DNA from: Gilliamella sp. wkB112
Lineage (GTDB): Bacteria; Pseudomonadota; Gammaproteobacteria; Enterobacterales; Orbaceae
Direction: 5' to 3'
DNA length: 64,000 nucleotides
Assembly (NCBI RefSeq): GCF_001690685.1
Contig: NZ_LZGL01000020.1
Span: 186,001 to 250,000 of the forward strand
This document shows positions 19,394-29,250 of this stretch, one piece after another. The translations under genes were made by a program, and so were the position numbers. The notes beneath the pieces are model-generated. The model was not told the origin of the DNA, ran no database searches, and saw only the letters and a program-made list of their open reading frames with translations. Positions within the stretch are counted from its first letter, which is position 1; every line of letters begins with the position of its first letter.

Positions 19394-20389
19394 ATGGAAC
19401 TTCTTTGTCCTGCTGGTTCATTGCCATCGCTTAAAGTTGCAATTGATAACGGTGCAGATGCTGTTTATATTGGCTTAAAAGATGACACTAATGCTCGCCA
19501 TTTTGCTGGTTTAAATTTTAATGAAAAGCGATTAATTGAAGCTGCTGATTACGTACATAAACATGGCAGGAAATTACACATTGCCATTAATACCTTCGCA
19601 CATCCTGAAAATTTCGAACGTTGGCAATATGCAGTTGACACTGCCGCTAATATTGGTGCAGATGCGTTAATTATTGCTGACCTAGCAATGCTTGATTACG
19701 CTGTAGAAAAACATCCAGCTCTGGAGCGCCATGTTTCAGTACAAGCTTCATCAACTAATGAAGAATCAATTAAATTTTACCATAATAATTTTCAAGTTCA
19801 TCGTATTGTATTACCACGAGTCCTTTCAATGCACCAAGTAAAACAATTATCACAAGTTTCACCAGTTCCACTTGAGGTATTTGCCTTTGGCAGTCTTTGT
19901 ATTATGGCCGAAGGACGTTGTTATTTATCATCTTACTTAACCGGTGAATCACCAAATACCGTTGGTGCTTGTTCACCAGCAAAATTTGTACGTTGGGAAG
20001 AAACTGAAAAAGGGCTAGAATCTCGCTTAAATAATGTATTAATTGATTGCCATAAAAAAGGTGAGAATGCTGGCTACCCTACTTTATGTAAAGGTCGCTA
20101 TTTTGTTGATGATGAACTATATCACCCTATCGAAGAACCAACCAGTTTAAATACGATTGAGCTATTACCTGAACTTTTTGCTGCTAATATTGCGTCAGTA
20201 AAAATTGAAGGTCGGCAACGTAGTCCTGCTTATGTGGAACAAGTAACCAAAGTGTGGCGCCAAGCCATTGATCGTTATAAAGCTAATCCACAGGCATACC
20301 AAGCTGAAAAAAATTGGATGGACACTTTGGGATCAATGTCAGAAGGAACGCAAACTACGTTAGGAGCTTATCACCGTAAATGGCAATGA
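19394..20389 (+). CDS. ubiU: UbiU, O2-independent ubiquinone hydroxylation (U32 family)
   Basis: This 331-aa U32-family protein is close to E. coli UbiU (YhbU) throughout. The four 4Fe-4S ligands Cys169, Cys176, Cys193 and Cys232 are present (CIMAEGRCYLSSYLTG, GACSPAKF, LCKGRY). With UbiV it forms the heterodimer that hydroxylates ubiquinone precursors using prephenate, not O2. The frame opens at a GTG at 19382, but the ATG at 19394 gives the E. coli start MELLCPAG and has GGAG 11 bases upstream. ubiV follows; no ubiT is in the window. Confidence 0.95.
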   Translation: MELLCPAGSLPSLKVAIDNGADAVYIGLKDDTNARHFAGLNFNEKRLIEAADYVHKHGRKLHIAINTFAHPENFERWQYAVDTAANIGADALIIADLAMLDYAVEKHPALERHVSVQASSTNEESIKFYHNNFQVHRIVLPRVLSMHQVKQLSQVSPVPLEVFAFGSLCIMAEGRCYLSSYLTGESPNTVGACSPAKFVRWEETEKGLESRLNNVLIDCHKKGENAGYPTLCKGRYFVDDELYHPIEEPTSLNTIELLPELFAANIASVKIEGRQRSPAYVEQVTKVWRQAIDRYKANPQAYQAEKNWMDTLGSMSEGTQTTLGAYHRKWQ

Positions 20390-20500
20390 TCGGGAAAAAA
20401 TAATACCTATTATTATATTTCCTTATTAACATTAGTAAGTAACGCTGGACATAAATAATTTAACTATGATCTAACCGAAATAACTATAGTGAGCAAAATA

Positions 20501-21379
20501 ATGAAATACGCCTTAGGACCAGTGCTTTACTACTGGCCTAAAATAGAAATAGAAGCTTTTTATCATGCAGCAACAAACAGTGATGCAGATATTATCTATA
20601 TGGGTGAAACTGTTTGTACTAAACGCCGTGAAATGAAAGTCCCTAACTGGCTAGATTTAGCTAAAGAGATAGCTAAATCAGGTAAACAGGTAGTACTTTC
20701 TACACTGGCTTTGCTTGAAGCACCATCTGAACTTAATGATTTACGACATTTGGTAAATAATGGCGAATTTTTAGTTGAAGCCAATGATCTGGCGGCAATT
20801 AATATTGCTCATGATAATAAACTACCCTTTGCTGCTGGCCCGGCAATCAACTGCTATAACGCCTTAACTTTAAAATTATTGCAAAAGCAAGGTATGGTGC
20901 GTTGGTGCATGCCGGTTGAACTTTCTCGCGACTGGTTAAGTAATGTACTTAAGCAATTTGCTAGTCTGAATATTGAACGTAAATTCGAAGTTGAGGTATT
21001 TAGTTATGGTTATTTACCATTAGCTTACTCTGCGCGTTGCTTCACTGCTCGTTCAGAAGATAGACCTAAAGATAAGTGTGAAACTTGCTGTATTAAATAC
21101 CCAGTTGGTCGTGAAGTCTTTTCACAAGAACAACAAAAAGTATTTGTGTTAAATGGCATTCAAACACAAAGTGGTTATTGCTACAACTTAGGTAATAATC
21201 TTAAAGACATGAAAGGATTAGTGGATATTGTTAGGATCTCACCGTTGGGTCTTGAAACCCTTGATATTGTTAAACAATTCAAAGTTAATGAAGATGGAAC
21301 CCACCCACTAAACATTGAACAAAAAAGAGACTGTAATGGTTACTGGAATGGTATTGCCGGACTTGAACTCACACAATAA
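20501..21379 (+). CDS. ubiV: UbiV, O2-independent ubiquinone hydroxylation (U32 family)
   Basis: This 292-aa partner of UbiU is identical in length to E. coli UbiV (YhbV). The cluster ligands Cys39, Cys180, Cys193 and Cys197 (CTKRRE, ARCFTARSEDRPKDKCETCC) are conserved. UbiU-UbiV are required for ubiquinone synthesis without oxygen. The frame opens 12 bases earlier at a GTG; the ATG at 20501 matches MKYxLGPVLYYWPK. Its last 44 bases overlap the csdA start region in another frame, which links it to the Csd sulfur system. Confidence 0.95.
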   Translation: MKYALGPVLYYWPKIEIEAFYHAATNSDADIIYMGETVCTKRREMKVPNWLDLAKEIAKSGKQVVLSTLALLEAPSELNDLRHLVNNGEFLVEANDLAAINIAHDNKLPFAAGPAINCYNALTLKLLQKQGMVRWCMPVELSRDWLSNVLKQFASLNIERKFEVEVFSYGYLPLAYSARCFTARSEDRPKDKCETCCIKYPVGREVFSQEQQKVFVLNGIQTQSGYCYNLGNNLKDMKGLVDIVRISPLGLETLDIVKQFKVNEDGTHPLNIEQKRDCNGYWNGIAGLELTQ

Positions 21380-22559
21380 ACACTTTAATCCGGAGCAATT
21401 TAGGAGCAACTTTCCTGCCTTAAACGATCAAAGTGTTTATCTTGACTCCGCGGCCACTGCGTTAAAACCGCAAGCTATGATTGCTGCAACACATGAATAC
21501 TATGCTCACAGTACCGCAACTGCTCAGCGCAGCTTGCATCATGATGCCTTACAAGTAACAGCACGTATCGATAAAGCTAGGCAATATGTGGCTGAATTTA
21601 TTCACGCCAATGACAATAGTGAGGTTATTTGGACCCGAGGAACAACCGAATCCATTAACATAATCGCACAAAGTTACGCACGCTCCATATTAAAACCTAA
21701 TGATGAGATTATTGTTAGCGAACTTGAACATCATAGTAATTTATTGCCTTGGCTAATTGTGGCCGAGCAAACTGGTGCTAAAGTAATTAAATGGTCATCA
21801 AATATTGAAGAATTATCATCGCTAATTTCTACCCATACCAAAATTGTAACTATTACTCAAATGTCTAATGTTACCGGATTTTGTCCTGATTTAGCCACAA
21901 TAAGTCAAATTACTCATCAATATAACGCAATTTTAGTAGTAGATGGTGCCCAAGGCATTGTCCACCACAGTTTAGATGTCAAACAACTCGATATTGATTT
22001 TTATGCTTTTTCGGCACATAAATTATATGGTCCAACCGGTCTTGGGGTTTTATATGGCAAACAACAGCTGCTTAAGCAAATGAATGTTTGGCAAGGTGGT
22101 GGTAAAATGTTAAAAAACGCTTCTTTTAGTGATTTTCAACCAGCTGAACTACCTTATAAATTTGAAGCTGGCACACCAAATATTGCTGGGATTATTGGCT
22201 ATGCAGCTACACTTGATTGGTTAAGAAATTGGGATGTTAAACAAGCTGATCGCTATACAGAACAACTAGCTAATTACACCAAATCACAATTAGAGAAAAT
22301 AACGGATATTGAATTTTATAGTGTTGATAACAGTCCAATTATTAGTTTCAATATTACAAATATTCATCATAATGATCTGGCAATTTTACTCAGTGAACAG
22401 AAGATCGCCATTCGTACTGGCGAACTTTGCGCACAACCACTTATGCAAAAACTTGGTTGCCATGGCGTGATTCGTATTTCACTAATGCCATATAATAACC
22501 AACAAGATATTGATAAACTAATCCAAGCTATACACAACGCAATAGCAATACTAAAATAG
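21336..22559 (+). CDS. csdA: CsdA-type cysteine desulfurase
   Basis: This roughly 407-aa group II cysteine desulfurase has the PLP lysine in YAFSAHKLYGPTGLG and the active cysteine in RTGELCAQPLM. NPEQFRSNFPALNDQSVYLDSAATALKP matches the start of E. coli CsdA. It supplies persulfide to its partner CsdE, encoded next. The exact start is unsure: ATG at 21336 (AAGAGA upstream) and ATG at 21348 both lie inside ubiV, and an in-frame TTG exists at 21315. Any choice overlaps ubiV by 30 to 65 bases, indicating translational coupling. Confidence 0.9.
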   Translation: MVTGMVLPDLNSHNKHFNPEQFRSNFPALNDQSVYLDSAATALKPQAMIAATHEYYAHSTATAQRSLHHDALQVTARIDKARQYVAEFIHANDNSEVIWTRGTTESINIIAQSYARSILKPNDEIIVSELEHHSNLLPWLIVAEQTGAKVIKWSSNIEELSSLISTHTKIVTITQMSNVTGFCPDLATISQITHQYNAILVVDGAQGIVHHSLDVKQLDIDFYAFSAHKLYGPTGLGVLYGKQQLLKQMNVWQGGGKMLKNASFSDFQPAELPYKFEAGTPNIAGIIGYAATLDWLRNWDVKQADRYTEQLANYTKSQLEKITDIEFYSVDNSPIISFNITNIHHNDLAILLSEQKIAIRTGELCAQPLMQKLGCHGVIRISLMPYNNQQDIDKLIQAIHNAIAILK

Positions 22560-22569
22560 TTTTATATCG

Positions 22570-22602
22570 AAACGTATAGCTGACCTGAAACATCTTTACA
22601 AT
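22570..22602 (+). repeat. 33-bp interspersed repeat, copy A
   Basis: This copy lies 11 bases after the csdA stop, before csdE. The blocks AAACGTATA, GACCTGAAAC, ATC and TTTACAAT are shared with copies at 32665 and 54405. Copies A and C differ at only one of 33 positions. It is not palindromic. Confidence 0.8.
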
Positions 22603-22628
22603 CGACCAAGAATATCTGGATTAATATT

Positions 22629-23024
22629 ATGCTAACAGAGCAAAATTTATTGGAACTATTTTCACAACAACATAACTGGCAAGAAAGGTACCGTCAATTA
22701 ATTTTGTTATCTAAACAACTACCACAGTTCCCTGATGATCAAAAAATTGACGAGAACCAAATTTATGGTTGCGAAAATCGCGTCTGGCTTAGCTATCAAA
22801 AACAAGCGGATAATACTTATATTTTCAAAGGCGATAGTGAAGGACGTATTATAAAAGGATTACTGGCAATCTTAATCATTATTGCGAATAATAAAACCGC
22901 TCAACAAATTCATGCTATTAATTTTCAATCAATATTAAGTCAGCTACAAATTACCAACGAACTAAGCCAATCGCGCTTACAAGGATTAACCAAAATAATA
23001 GAACGAATACAAGCATTGGTATAG
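22629..23024 (+). CDS. csdE: CsdE, sulfur acceptor for CsdA (SufE family)
   Basis: This 131-aa SufE-fold protein has the sulfur-accepting Cys48 in YGCENRVWL. The GCENRVW form of the motif points to CsdE rather than SufE. It takes persulfide from CsdA; in E. coli it also works with TcdA in tRNA ct6A formation. It follows csdA with a 69-base gap that contains the 33-bp repeat. It is somewhat shorter than E. coli CsdE (147 aa) at the N terminus. An imperfect two-way terminator follows. Confidence 0.9.
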   Translation: MLTEQNLLELFSQQHNWQERYRQLILLSKQLPQFPDDQKIDENQIYGCENRVWLSYQKQADNTYIFKGDSEGRIIKGLLAILIIIANNKTAQQIHAINFQSILSQLQITNELSQSRLQGLTKIIERIQALV

Positions 23025-23030
23025 TCAGCA

Positions 23031-23072
23031 TCAATAAAAAAGAAAGAATATTATCCTTCTTCTTTATTGACT
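23031..23072. terminator. Imperfect bidirectional terminator, csdE/dolP
   Basis: TCAATAAA and TTTATTGA flank a purine-rich/pyrimidine-rich stem (AAAGAAAGAA against TTCTTCTTT) between two convergent genes. The pairing has interruptions, so strength is uncertain. Confidence 0.5.
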
Positions 23073-23076
23073 ATTT

Positions 23077-23652
23077 TTAATCTATAAAAGTATATAGAGT
23101 TATAACTTTTTTTACTCCTTTAACTTTACTCGCTATATTAGCTGCAATTTTTCCTTCTTCAGGGGTGACTATACCAATTAAAAATACCTCTCTATCTTCA
23201 GTCACAACTTTAATGTTACGCGCTTTAGTTTGGCTATCTAGAATTAATTGAGATTTAACTTTGGTAGTAATCCAAGCATCATTAGTGATAGTACCAGCAC
23301 CAACTGGCTCACCTATACGGATTTGATTAAATACTTTTTTCACCCCATCAACTTCTCGAGTTAAGCTTTCAGCTTTTTCAATTTGTTCACTATTAGCTTG
23401 ACCAACCAAAAGAGCATTACCATCATAGGTACTTACTGAAATACGTGAACCTATAAAACTAGTACCATTATCCTTTAAGTGCAAACTTATGCGTGAATTC
23501 AGTGTGGTATCATCAACTTGAGTCCCTGCAGTTCTGGGATCTGTTGCAACTTTAGCTGTGGCCCCCGCACCGGCTCCGATCACCGCGGCAACACAACCTT
23601 GCAACATTAATATACTCGACATTAACATCGCAGCTAAGGCAATTTTTTTCAT
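23077..23652 (-). CDS. dolP: DolP (YraP), outer-membrane BON-domain lipoprotein
   Basis: This 191-aa protein has a lipoprotein signal peptide with lipobox LQGC at about residues 17-20, followed by two BON domains (about 45-112 and 120-190). The length matches E. coli DolP. DolP supports outer-membrane integrity and BAM function and binds anionic phospholipid at division sites. The residue after the lipid cysteine is Val, not Asp, so outer-membrane sorting by Lol is expected. In E. coli it neighbours diaA; here it stands alone, facing csdE. Confidence 0.92.
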   Translation of the reverse strand: MKKIALAAMLMSSILMLQGCVAAVIGAGAGATAKVATDPRTAGTQVDDTTLNSRISLHLKDNGTSFIGSRISVSTYDGNALLVGQANSEQIEKAESLTREVDGVKKVFNQIRIGEPVGAGTITNDAWITTKVKSQLILDSQTKARNIKVVTEDREVFLIGIVTPEEGKIAANIASKVKGVKKVITLYTFID

Positions 23653-23905
23653 TCTAACTCCTTATTAATTATTGCTCAGTTATGAGTAGATACTTAAAAG
23701 CATCGCTTTTTATTATGCCTTGTACTAATTAATTTGCAAAATAGTTTTATAATTTATATCTACAATAGCATTATCAATTTTAAGCAAAAATCAATTATGT
23801 TTTCTCCTATTAGCTTTTTCTCATAGGTTAACATCTTCTTTTTTATAATAAATTCTGTTATCTTTTAATACTAAATAGTGTATGTGGTGTTAACTGGTTA
23901 TTAAT

Positions 23906-24604
23906 ATGGATCAAAATTATATTGATTGGCTCTATGGTCTATCTGCCCCAATGGTTGCTTTAAACAAGGAGCATGGTGCAAGTTATACTTCTCCGTTTTT
24001 TTTTCCTGATCGCGATTTTGTTAATATGAATGATGACTGGGGAATTGATTCACGAGAAAGCCTATTAGAGATGGTATTTAATATGGTTGATAATGGACAT
24101 GCTACGGCATTAACTCCTTACTATTTTATGTATGATCGTTTACCTGAATATAAATGGTTAGAATATTGTCAATCGCAAACCGATTACCAAAAAGTACTAC
24201 TGAAAATGGCAGAACAGACTTTTTCTGAATGTGGTGTTGGTGGTATTCGTGCTTGGGATTATGCTCGAATGGGATATATTCTGCGTAATGGCACTACTAA
24301 TAAATATATTACCGAACAAGAAGCTTTATGGATTTTTTCACGCATTGCCTCACGCTCTCAATATTATTATAAAAGTTGGAAACATTACTTTTCGGGTTGG
24401 CTCGTTGGTTACCAATACTGGAAATCACTGAGTAATGATAAAAACTTAGATATATTACGTTGTGAATTAAGCAGAATGAGCAAAATAAATATAATATCAA
24501 TGCTAAATTCGGATGAAGATTCACCATGTAATCGCTTACCTTGGTTTATTGATATTGAAGAATTAGAGAAACCGGAATCATTAATGGAGTATGATTGGTC
24601 ATGA
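23906..24604 (+). CDS. DUF1266 protein, YbeU/YbeR-like
   Basis: This 232-aa protein begins with WLYGLSAPMVALN, typical of the E. coli YbeU/YbeR group, and has the DUF1266 core DYARMGYILRNG with a later aromatic-rich GWLVGYQYW. No catalytic motif or signal peptide is visible and the biochemical function is unknown. It overlaps the J-domain gene by four bases (ATGA) and the cluster ends with hscC. This mirrors the E. coli ybeRST/djlB/ybeU/djlC/hscC locus, so a role with the HscC chaperone is inferred from context. Confidence 0.8.
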   Translation: MDQNYIDWLYGLSAPMVALNKEHGASYTSPFFFPDRDFVNMNDDWGIDSRESLLEMVFNMVDNGHATALTPYYFMYDRLPEYKWLEYCQSQTDYQKVLLKMAEQTFSECGVGGIRAWDYARMGYILRNGTTNKYITEQEALWIFSRIASRSQYYYKSWKHYFSGWLVGYQYWKSLSNDKNLDILRCELSRMSKINIISMLNSDEDSPCNRLPWFIDIEELEKPESLMEYDWS

Positions 24605-27282
24605 TCGAAACAAGTTGGCAAGTACTAGGAATTGAAGAAACTACCGATAAAGCTGTAATTCGTCAAGCATATCACACAAAATTACCTATGTATCATCCAG
24701 AAACCGATCCTGACGGTTTTAAAGTATTACGAGAAGCTTACGAATATGCGATGAAATATGCTGATTCACCAGAATCTAACATTGCATTTGCTTCGCTAAA
24801 TTTAAAACAAAAAACACAAACACCTTCTCCTCTTTCTGAAGATGAGCTAAAAGCAAACGAAATTTGCCAAAATTATCACGCTTTATTAGAGGATCCTAAG
24901 CGTTGTTATGATATTAATCAATGGCATCAATTTGTAGCCTCATTTTACGACTATTCAATGACGGTTATTGGTATTGTCAAATGGCAGTTACTGGAAATAA
25001 GTTACTCTGCCCGTCATTTATCTCTTTCTTGTGCTAAGGTTTTAGCTGATAGTTTACGCTGGCGCCAACAATTGATGACACAATTACCTGATAAAAGAGA
25101 TCGTTATAACGATTTTTTAAATCACATTGAACAAGGTGACTATTTTAATTATGCGACATTATCTACTGTCAGCAAGACACTACAAAGTGCAACTTTAAAT
25201 TATTTACATTTTGCCAAATGGATTTTTTGGGAAAGCTCTGCTGGAGAGTTAGATGATTACTTATCACAAGATACTGTAATCTACTTACCTAATGATGAAA
25301 ATCTAATGTTGAAATTTGCTAACTGGCATTGTTATGCTAAACAAGCTAATTCCGGAATTCTAGACTATGCAATATCCCAACTTGCCCGAACAGACCTTGA
25401 ACCACATTTAATCTGCGAATGGAAATATATTATCGCGCAACAATATACCTTACTTGAGGATAAAGACAATAGTTTAAAATATTGGTTAGAACTTTATAAT
25501 TCAGGTCATTATCAAGAAAAATCTGCCAGTTGGATAATTTATTGGTGTTCAGTATATGCTAAAGATCATTTACCTTTATTGATTGTCGCTCTTAATCGAT
25601 CCGCCTGTTTACAAGCTAACACCACCGAAGATTTGATGTATACTATTCCGCAATTAAGTCCAACCACTATCGCCCGCTTATGCAAACTCAATAAAGACGA
25701 TTATTCCCCCGAAATTGCTGAATTTATTAGTTGGGCTTTAACTGAAAATTGGAATTATCGGCAAATTTTATTGTTACTATTAAGTGATGACGGTAACAAT
25801 CGATTATTTCGTTTATATCGTCATGCGATTATGTTACGTCATGGTAATGAAATTTTATTGCAAGAAATTCTTGATGAAAGCAGTGATAACGCTTTTGAGT
25901 TATTTATTATCCAAAATTTACAATACCAAGCTAAACAGTGTCTGGAATGGATAACCAATCTTGAACCAATCCAACAATTTAAAACTTGGTTATACGACAA
26001 TGATGAAAATACATCAATTCCAGATGAATGGAATCCAGAAATAAAAAATAATCAGTTTGTTTTTGTTCGTTTATGGTTAGATAGATTCCGTCCCTTACCA
26101 TTTGTTTCTAAATCACATTTATATTACTACATCAGTTATTCACAAATGGAAATGTTTGATTGGTTAGTATTTTTTGCCATGAGAATAGGTTACAATTTTC
26201 CTAAACCGCCTTATGCAAATGATAGGGAAGTATACTGGCAATGGTATCGATATTGCATGTTAGTCATCGCTCTGGCAAATAATCCTGCCAAAATTGCAAC
26301 ATATATTAAACAAAATTATAGTACTTTCAATATACCAGATGATAGCCCCATTATTCCCATTGTTAATAATATTACACAGAATAACTGGCAAGATGAAAGC
26401 GAACTATACAATGCCATTAATAATGACAATAAGATGATTAATTGTATGTTAATCAATTTTCCAAATTCAATTGAATCATTTATTGATGATCCAAAACAAA
26501 TTGATTTTGATGTTATACAACAGAATATAAAACAATTATGGCAACCTAAATTAGCACATCAGAAACCAGTTTATTTAATGTTATTAAATCTAATTTTATT
26601 AGACCAACCCGAGCAAAAGACTAGATTACATCAATTGCTTAATGAAATTATAGGTGATAACAAAGAATTAAGAAAAATAGCCAATCATTTAGAGAACAAT
26701 TGGAGCTTTCCGTTCACCATTAGCAAAGAACAATACCATTGCACAAAAGAATTCGATAAAATTATATCATATGCTGAACGTTTATCTCGCTATAGTGGTT
26801 TATGCAATCAAGATGACATTAATTCGTTAAGAGAATTTAAAGATAATACCAAAAATGATATTGTATTGCGTCTTTGCGTAGCTCTCCTGCTAGCCAAACA
26901 AGCCAAGAATCAGAAAAAATTTACCTCTCTTAATCTACCTGAAAATAAACCGTGGCAATTCTGGCGTTGGAAAGGACGCACAGATGTAGTAGGTTTTTTA
27001 AAGCAGCTATTTTATGGTTCATTAATTCCATGGATAATTTTCGATTTCTTTGGATTTGGAAACCTTTGCAATAGTATAACGCTTTCGGTTATTCACTGGG
27101 GTATATTGATTAACGCTATTTTTGCCATTAAACGACGCCTTAATGATATTTATAATGGTGATCGCTTATTTATGATTGTAATAATAATTATCTTTCCGTT
27201 GCTTTTATTAGTTTGCTGGTTTCCAGGAATAGATCGTACCAATCATTATGGTCCACCAGTTGATAGAAATAAAATAGAATAA
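24601..27282 (+). CDS. DjlC/DjlB-like J-domain membrane protein
   Basis: This 893-aa protein has an N-terminal J-like domain (about residues 1-55, WQVLGIEETTDKAVIRQAY) whose canonical HPD reads HPE (YHPETDP). A long helical repeat-like region follows, then two or three membrane segments near the C terminus (about 800-885, e.g. FMIVIIIIFPLLLLVCWF). E. coli DjlC (Hsc56) stimulates the ATPase of HscC, encoded just downstream here on the opposite strand. The ATG at 24601 overlaps the preceding stop as ATGA. It is much longer than I expect for E. coli DjlB or DjlC. Confidence 0.8.
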   Translation: MIETSWQVLGIEETTDKAVIRQAYHTKLPMYHPETDPDGFKVLREAYEYAMKYADSPESNIAFASLNLKQKTQTPSPLSEDELKANEICQNYHALLEDPKRCYDINQWHQFVASFYDYSMTVIGIVKWQLLEISYSARHLSLSCAKVLADSLRWRQQLMTQLPDKRDRYNDFLNHIEQGDYFNYATLSTVSKTLQSATLNYLHFAKWIFWESSAGELDDYLSQDTVIYLPNDENLMLKFANWHCYAKQANSGILDYAISQLARTDLEPHLICEWKYIIAQQYTLLEDKDNSLKYWLELYNSGHYQEKSASWIIYWCSVYAKDHLPLLIVALNRSACLQANTTEDLMYTIPQLSPTTIARLCKLNKDDYSPEIAEFISWALTENWNYRQILLLLLSDDGNNRLFRLYRHAIMLRHGNEILLQEILDESSDNAFELFIIQNLQYQAKQCLEWITNLEPIQQFKTWLYDNDENTSIPDEWNPEIKNNQFVFVRLWLDRFRPLPFVSKSHLYYYISYSQMEMFDWLVFFAMRIGYNFPKPPYANDREVYWQWYRYCMLVIALANNPAKIATYIKQNYSTFNIPDDSPIIPIVNNITQNNWQDESELYNAINNDNKMINCMLINFPNSIESFIDDPKQIDFDVIQQNIKQLWQPKLAHQKPVYLMLLNLILLDQPEQKTRLHQLLNEIIGDNKELRKIANHLENNWSFPFTISKEQYHCTKEFDKIISYAERLSRYSGLCNQDDINSLREFKDNTKNDIVLRLCVALLLAKQAKNQKKFTSLNLPENKPWQFWRWKGRTDVVGFLKQLFYGSLIPWIIFDFFGFGNLCNSITLSVIHWGILINAIFAIKRRLNDIYNGDRLFMIVIIIIFPLLLLVCWFPGIDRTNHYGPPVDRNKIE

Positions 27283-27394
27283 AAATCACTTTTTTATAGC
27301 AAAAGGGGAAAAAGCATAAATGTGTCATCAATAATTATACTCACTTTTCCCTTGTTAACCAATTAATAGTAACTATTTATATTTCATATAGTTA

Positions 27395-29068
27395 CTACCT
27401 ATCAAGTTGCTGCAGGTTTAATTCTATTTCATTGCGTGTTGCTGTAATTTTATCACTGTTTTGTTCATGTAACACTTCTAAAAAGGCTTCAATATAAGAA
27501 CCAATTAATATTCTTTCTTCACCTAATGATTGTGCCCATGCCCTCTCTAATCTTGCTAATAAAGTACGGTTTGGCATTTCATCACGAGGATGGATTTTAA
27601 GTGCTTTTAACCGTTCCTGACTTTGTTGTTTTTGTTGCTCTGTTAATCCAAGTGGGCTATGATCAATTACTTTTCCATGCTGTAAACCAGTTTCAAGCAA
27701 AATCACATCGACCTCTAACAGACCGCTCAAGTCGTAACTAAAACGAATTTCAATACCTTGTATTCTTTCTATAGGAGTTAGTGGGACATCAAATTCATCA
27801 ATAAAAACATTATCAGCAACAAGAGGATTTTCTCCCTGATAAACTGATACACAAATCTTTTTTTGATATGGGTGTGTAGTCCAAAATTTTTTCACTTTTG
27901 AAGTAGGAACAATAGTGTTACGTTCAATAATTGGTGAAAATAATCCACTAATATTGTCCGAAGAGATTTCAATGCCAAGAGTATAAGGACATACATCAGT
28001 TAAAATAACCTCTTCAACATCTTGGTTTCTTAGCCTACAAGCAGCTTGAATAGCTGCACCTTGGGCGACAATAGTGGTAGGGTTAACGTGCCGATAAGGC
28101 AATTTACCAAATAATTTAGTAACCAACTCACGCACTACTCCAAGTTGTGACGAGCCACCGACTAAAACAATGTGTTGCAGTTGGTTAGGTTTTAACCGCG
28201 CATCACTTAATGCTTGCTCAACTGGAGCTCGTAAACGATTAATTAGTGGTAACCAAAGTGATTTAGACCGATTTTCATTCAAGGAAAATTGCCATTGCTT
28301 ATCTTGCCAAGTCCAAGTTAAATTATGTGGTTCATCACCATTCAGTTTACATTTCAGCTGTTCAGCTAAATCTAATAAACGAGCATAATCATCAACTGGA
28401 ATATCTTGTTGTTGCAATTTCCACTCACTTAAACAAGCCTTAACAATATACTGTGTAAAATCCTCGCCACCTAAATAGTTATCGCCAGCTGAAGCATGAA
28501 CTTCAATAATAGGCATTGAGTATTCAAGAACTGTGACATCAAAAGTACCACCACCCAAATCAAACACTAAGGTATTCCCTGATTGTTCTTCATGCAATCC
28601 ATAAGCCATTGCGGCTGCTGTGGGCTCATTAATTAAGCGTACCGCATTTAGACCAGCAAGCTCAGCTGCAAATCGGGTTTGTTTACGTTGCTCATCATTA
28701 AAATAAGCCGGAACAGAAATAACTACGTCACAAATTTCTTGCTTTAAAAAAGCTTCAGCATCAGCTTTTAATGATTTTAAAACCATTGCTGAAAGTTCCG
28801 TTGGATTAAACTTTTGGTCACCAAGCTTAAAAACTTTATTAGAACCTAAAAAGCGTTTAAATGCTGCTGCGCTACGATTTGGATGAGTAGTTAAACGTGA
28901 CAATGCCGCATGCCCAACCAAGATTGAATTATCTTCATCAAGGCTTACCGCTGATGGTGTAATCACTTCACCGATTGAATTAGGAATGAGAGTCGGTTTG
29001 CCGTCTTGCCAAACACAAATTAAACTATTGGTTGTACCTAGATCTATGCCTATAGGATGGTGCGTCAA
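27395..29068 (-). CDS. hscC: HscC (Hsc62), specialised Hsp70
   Basis: This 557-aa Hsp70 matches the E. coli HscC length (556) and lacks the long C-terminal lid of DnaK. It has [11 protein letters not shown] near the N terminus, [14 protein letters not shown] in the middle and VLVGGSSQLGVVR. HscC is an Hsp70 with fast nucleotide exchange and few known clients; it is stimulated by DjlC. The order ybeU-djlC facing hscC differs from the E. coli arrangement but keeps the partners together. It ends 112 bases from the convergent djlC-like gene. Confidence 0.92.
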   Translation of the reverse strand: MTHHPIGIDLGTTNSLICVWQDGKPTLIPNSIGEVITPSAVSLDEDNSILVGHAALSRLTTHPNRSAAAFKRFLGSNKVFKLGDQKFNPTELSAMVLKSLKADAEAFLKQEICDVVISVPAYFNDEQRKQTRFAAELAGLNAVRLINEPTAAAMAYGLHEEQSGNTLVFDLGGGTFDVTVLEYSMPIIEVHASAGDNYLGGEDFTQYIVKACLSEWKLQQQDIPVDDYARLLDLAEQLKCKLNGDEPHNLTWTWQDKQWQFSLNENRSKSLWLPLINRLRAPVEQALSDARLKPNQLQHIVLVGGSSQLGVVRELVTKLFGKLPYRHVNPTTIVAQGAAIQAACRLRNQDVEEVILTDVCPYTLGIEISSDNISGLFSPIIERNTIVPTSKVKKFWTTHPYQKKICVSVYQGENPLVADNVFIDEFDVPLTPIERIQGIEIRFSYDLSGLLEVDVILLETGLQHGKVIDHSPLGLTEQQKQQSQERLKALKIHPRDEMPNRTLLARLERAWAQSLGEERILIGSYIEAFLEVLHEQNSDKITATRNEIELNLQQLDR

Positions 29069-29120
29069 TGTCTTATTTCCTTAATAATATAATAATTAAT
29101 GTAAACAGTATTATATTATT

Positions 29121-29150
29121 ATAATAGTTTAAGGTGCAATTTCAGGTCAA
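29121..29150 (-). promoter_or_regulatory. Probable hscC promoter
   Basis: On the minus strand, -35 TTGACC (29150-29145) and -10 TATTAT (29126-29121) are 18 bases apart, 52 bases before the hscC ATG. The -35 region reads TTGACCTGAAA, an 11-base string also found in copy B of the 33-bp repeat. Confidence 0.5.
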
Positions 29151-29250
29151 TATAATAGGCAGTGTTTCATTTTGTTGGTTTAACTAATTAAATTTGTTTT
29201 AATGTGGTGAATTTTATCTAAACAATTATAAAAAACTAGTTAACTAGTTT

